The notes under the pieces are model-generated. The model did no database searches, had not been told where the DNA came from, and saw only the letters and a list, made by a program, of their open reading frames with translations. Positions 61,774 through 64,000 of a DNA stretch of 64,000 nt are shown here, piece after piece; the first letter of the stretch is position 1, and every line of letters begins with the position of its first letter. The DNA lies in assembly GCF_964019385.1 (NCBI RefSeq), contig NC_088653.1, positions 11,688,173 to 11,752,172 on the forward strand, in the 5' to 3' direction. The position numbers and the translations under genes are program-made. Source of the stretch: Sycon ciliatum (Eukaryota; Porifera; Calcarea; Leucosolenida; Sycettidae).

Positions 61774-64000
61774 AATCCGCGATATTCATGTTAAAACAAA
61801 ATGGCGTCACGATTTATTGAAAGTGGTATAGTTGGTGGTACGAGTGTTCAAACCCATTTGAACTTCATACTGTTCGTCTTCTTTTTGACATGCTCTCTTT
61901 CCATCGTCCTTAGCTTTTGTTTGTTGAGAGCTGTTTTGGCTTTCTCCTATACCTCTGGGGGATGCCAAGTGATGGTTTTGAGAGGCTGGTGATGGCTGGG
62001 AGCGAGAGTTTGCCGATCGGCGTCGTCCTCGCTATAGCGATGAAAATACTAGTTACTGCGCACCTGGCAGATATCAGAACACGTCGGAGTGTCCAGGAGC
62101 AAAGGAATCTTGGGTTTTCACTGGAATCTAGTTCCTCCAGCATCGTGTAGCCCACCGTCGGTGAATGGCGGTCCAGAAAGGTCGAACCTGGTCTTCTGCA
62201 GCATCTCGCAGTCCTGTGAGGCACACTGAATACGCCTGTCATGTATTCTACAAATATAAATCACGAAGTAGTGGACTTTACAGTGATGAGTGTATCCTGT
62301 ATGCTGCAAAAGACGCAGGAAATGTGACTGGTGTCTGTACACTCAGTGACTGGACGCCAACACCCCAGTCTTCTCCTGCATGATCTGTTTGACATTGACA
62401 TTATGCAGTAGGTCGGCATCATGACCTGGTTTGGCAGCTATCGGCGTAATAGTATCTGCCTGGTTGGATGTAGCAGGTTGGTGTTTGCTCGTCGTCCAGT
62501 CCGGAATTTTCTTGTAACTCACGGTGGAGTACGCGCAGGGTTTGTGATCATCCCTGTTCACTTCAATATTATCAAACACAACGTTCCCTTTGTCACTCAT
62601 CTTATCCTGAGTACTGAATTTGCTGACAATATTGCACCACACTTGTCACAACCTACCACCACTGCTGGCGGTGGCGACTGGTTCGTCAATGGCGGTGACC
62701 AGGCTGACTGACTAGCTTCGAGACAGCGGCCTCGTTGTCAACCCCGCGGCAGCCTTAAGGTTGATTTTATCGATCCAGCCTCAGCGCCATGTTGACGATG
62801 CCCTAGTGACTGTGTGTCATGGATTGCCTTGCCATCAGCGGTCATTGCCGTCCACCTTGGTGCAGCCCTCAACAACTGGCTCAGCCCATGGGAGTCTCAA
62901 GTGGACAAAGTTGTTGCCAAAGTAGCTCAGAAGATTGGTGCATCGTGGTGTAGGTGAGCACATAACTAGGACTTCCCAGCGCCTATTTGTCCAGGCTGCG
63001 ATACTATGTGACATGCTGTACTGCACATTCTTTTCAGCACTGCAAGGCCGGCAGCTGGACCGACTGCAGGGGCCGCGCACATGCAGGCCGCCTATTGCCA
63101 GTGCAGCATTCTGGAACGTCCCTTCCTTCTGAGATCCGTGGAATAATACCTTTCTTTGCTTCAAAGCAAGTTGCTTACCTTTCTGTTGTGCTCCCAGTGT
63201 CCTTACAACAATAACCTACAGCAATGTTTTATTTTCCTTTCCATTCCCCAACCAATGAATACTACGATGTCGATTCTATTTCTGAATACTTTATTGTGTG
63301 CCCGCGCACGCACGTGTTTGTGTGTGTGTGTGTATACCTCACTCTCCACTCGAAGTTCTGTTCCCCATCACTGGAACACTGCCTGTTCTTTCAGGACCTG
63401 CCATCATCTGCGGATGGGCATTCAATGATTGTATTGTGTGTGTGTTTCATTCAGAATCAGATCCGCTACCGTTGCTATAAGAGAAAATCTGTGGGTTCAC
63501 ATCCAGTGCATTTGTAGATTTGCGTGCTTTTCTTGCCACGGGCGCATACATGGGACATTGTGTGTGCGTGTGTGTGTGTGTGTGTGTGCGTCTGTGTGTA
63601 TGGGGATATTGTCTGTATCGGCTTTTGGTACTAATGTTCAGGCCTGTGCTTGCATGTGTGAACATGACATTGTTCGGTTCTGTGCATGCTATTGCTATGT
63701 TGTATATTATTGTATGTATGTGTGCATTTCCACGAACAGTGTAGATGAGCGTGGAGAGTGCATTGATCCCTCATCAGCCACTTCCCCTTGCGCTTACGAG
63801 AGTTTTTTCTGCGTACCTCTCATTTTTATTTGTTTCTCTCTGATACTGTATTGATGCCGGTACCTGTACCTCGATGTGTTCCTCTATATTATTCTGCAGT
63901 CACCTTTAACCTTCGGTCAAGTTAACGTTTATTGTGCTCTATTTATCGTGCGAATCAAAATAAACAATAATAACACAAGTCGTGCTAGAGTGACGACATG
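61774..64000 (+). repeat. Repeat R1, copy C (runs off the window)
   Basis: Begins AATCCGCGATATTCATG and is collinear with the reverse complement of 12612-14860. It includes the 110-codon (62242-61910) and 109-codon (63164-62835) minus frames, a short TG tract, and ends at the window edge with GTGCTAGAGTGACGACATG. Read on the minus strand it leads straight into the gag-like frame, so it may be that element's long terminal or leader region. Confidence 0.87.

Noticed and set aside
61801..61992. 63-codon membrane-like frame at the start of R1 copy C
   Set aside because: Copies A and B have TGA where C has AGA, so the frame is not kept.

Overview
The window looks like gene-poor, repeat-packed nuclear DNA of an invertebrate animal. 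No complete host gene could be recognised. There are no bacterial-style operons, the coding pieces are broken by stops and frameshifts, and splice-like donor and acceptor sites are scattered through it. The transposon mix (Ty3/gypsy, APE-type LINEs, a restriction-like-endonuclease retroelement, a Penelope-like element, a DIRS/Ngaro-like gag, piggyBac, hAT, PIF/Harbinger and pogo elements) resembles sponge or cnidarian genomes. This is inference from family resemblance only; the species cannot be fixed from the sequence.

Layout. 1-4.8 kb: a plus-strand Ty3/gypsy pol, cut by a minus-strand non-autonomous LTR element (2520-4166) that carries a decayed signal-peptide/polyubiquitin-like gene. 4.9-10.3 kb: a mosaic of MITEs (a piggyBac-like element, foldbacks, a Harbinger MITE), a CACGTG minisatellite and a miniature LTR element rearranged into a palindrome (8803-9163). 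10.6-15.2 kb: the C-terminal relic of a retroelement, then a 4-kb structure bounded by inverted repeats and made of two opposed copies of a dispersed repeat (here R1). 15.2-23 kb: a LINE in three separated pieces, small exon-like relics, an opposed LINE fragment and a second Harbinger MITE. 23.8-25.9 kb: a hAT-type element with perfect 32-bp ends.

26.1-39.0 kb: a Russian-doll nest. The two halves of a Penelope-like element flank a block holding a minus-strand LINE and a minus-strand RT element with a C-terminal zinc/nuclease region; that element is itself split by a plus-strand LINE with internal tandem duplications and a poly-A tail. 39-43.6 kb: foldbacks, a pogo MITE, a mariner-like MITE and a Cys/His gene relic. 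43.6-52.0 kb: a nearly full Ty3/gypsy element on the minus strand. Its 612-bp LTRs look almost identical, but it is disabled by a piggyBac MITE, frameshifts and a changed RT catalytic motif. 52.5-59.1 kb: LINE fragments interrupted by two TTAA-flanked elements. 59.2-61.8 kb: a SAP-like exon and a DIRS/Ngaro-like gag. 61.8-64 kb: a third, inverted copy of R1 that runs off the window.

The genes do not form a pathway. Their relations are those of nested parasites, and several nestings are supported because removing the inner element plus one target-site copy makes the outer reading frame continue exactly. The most unusual content is the ubiquitin-like gene inside an LTR element, the palindromic miniature LTR element, the R1 family joined to a gag gene, and the multiply nested 26-39 kb block.
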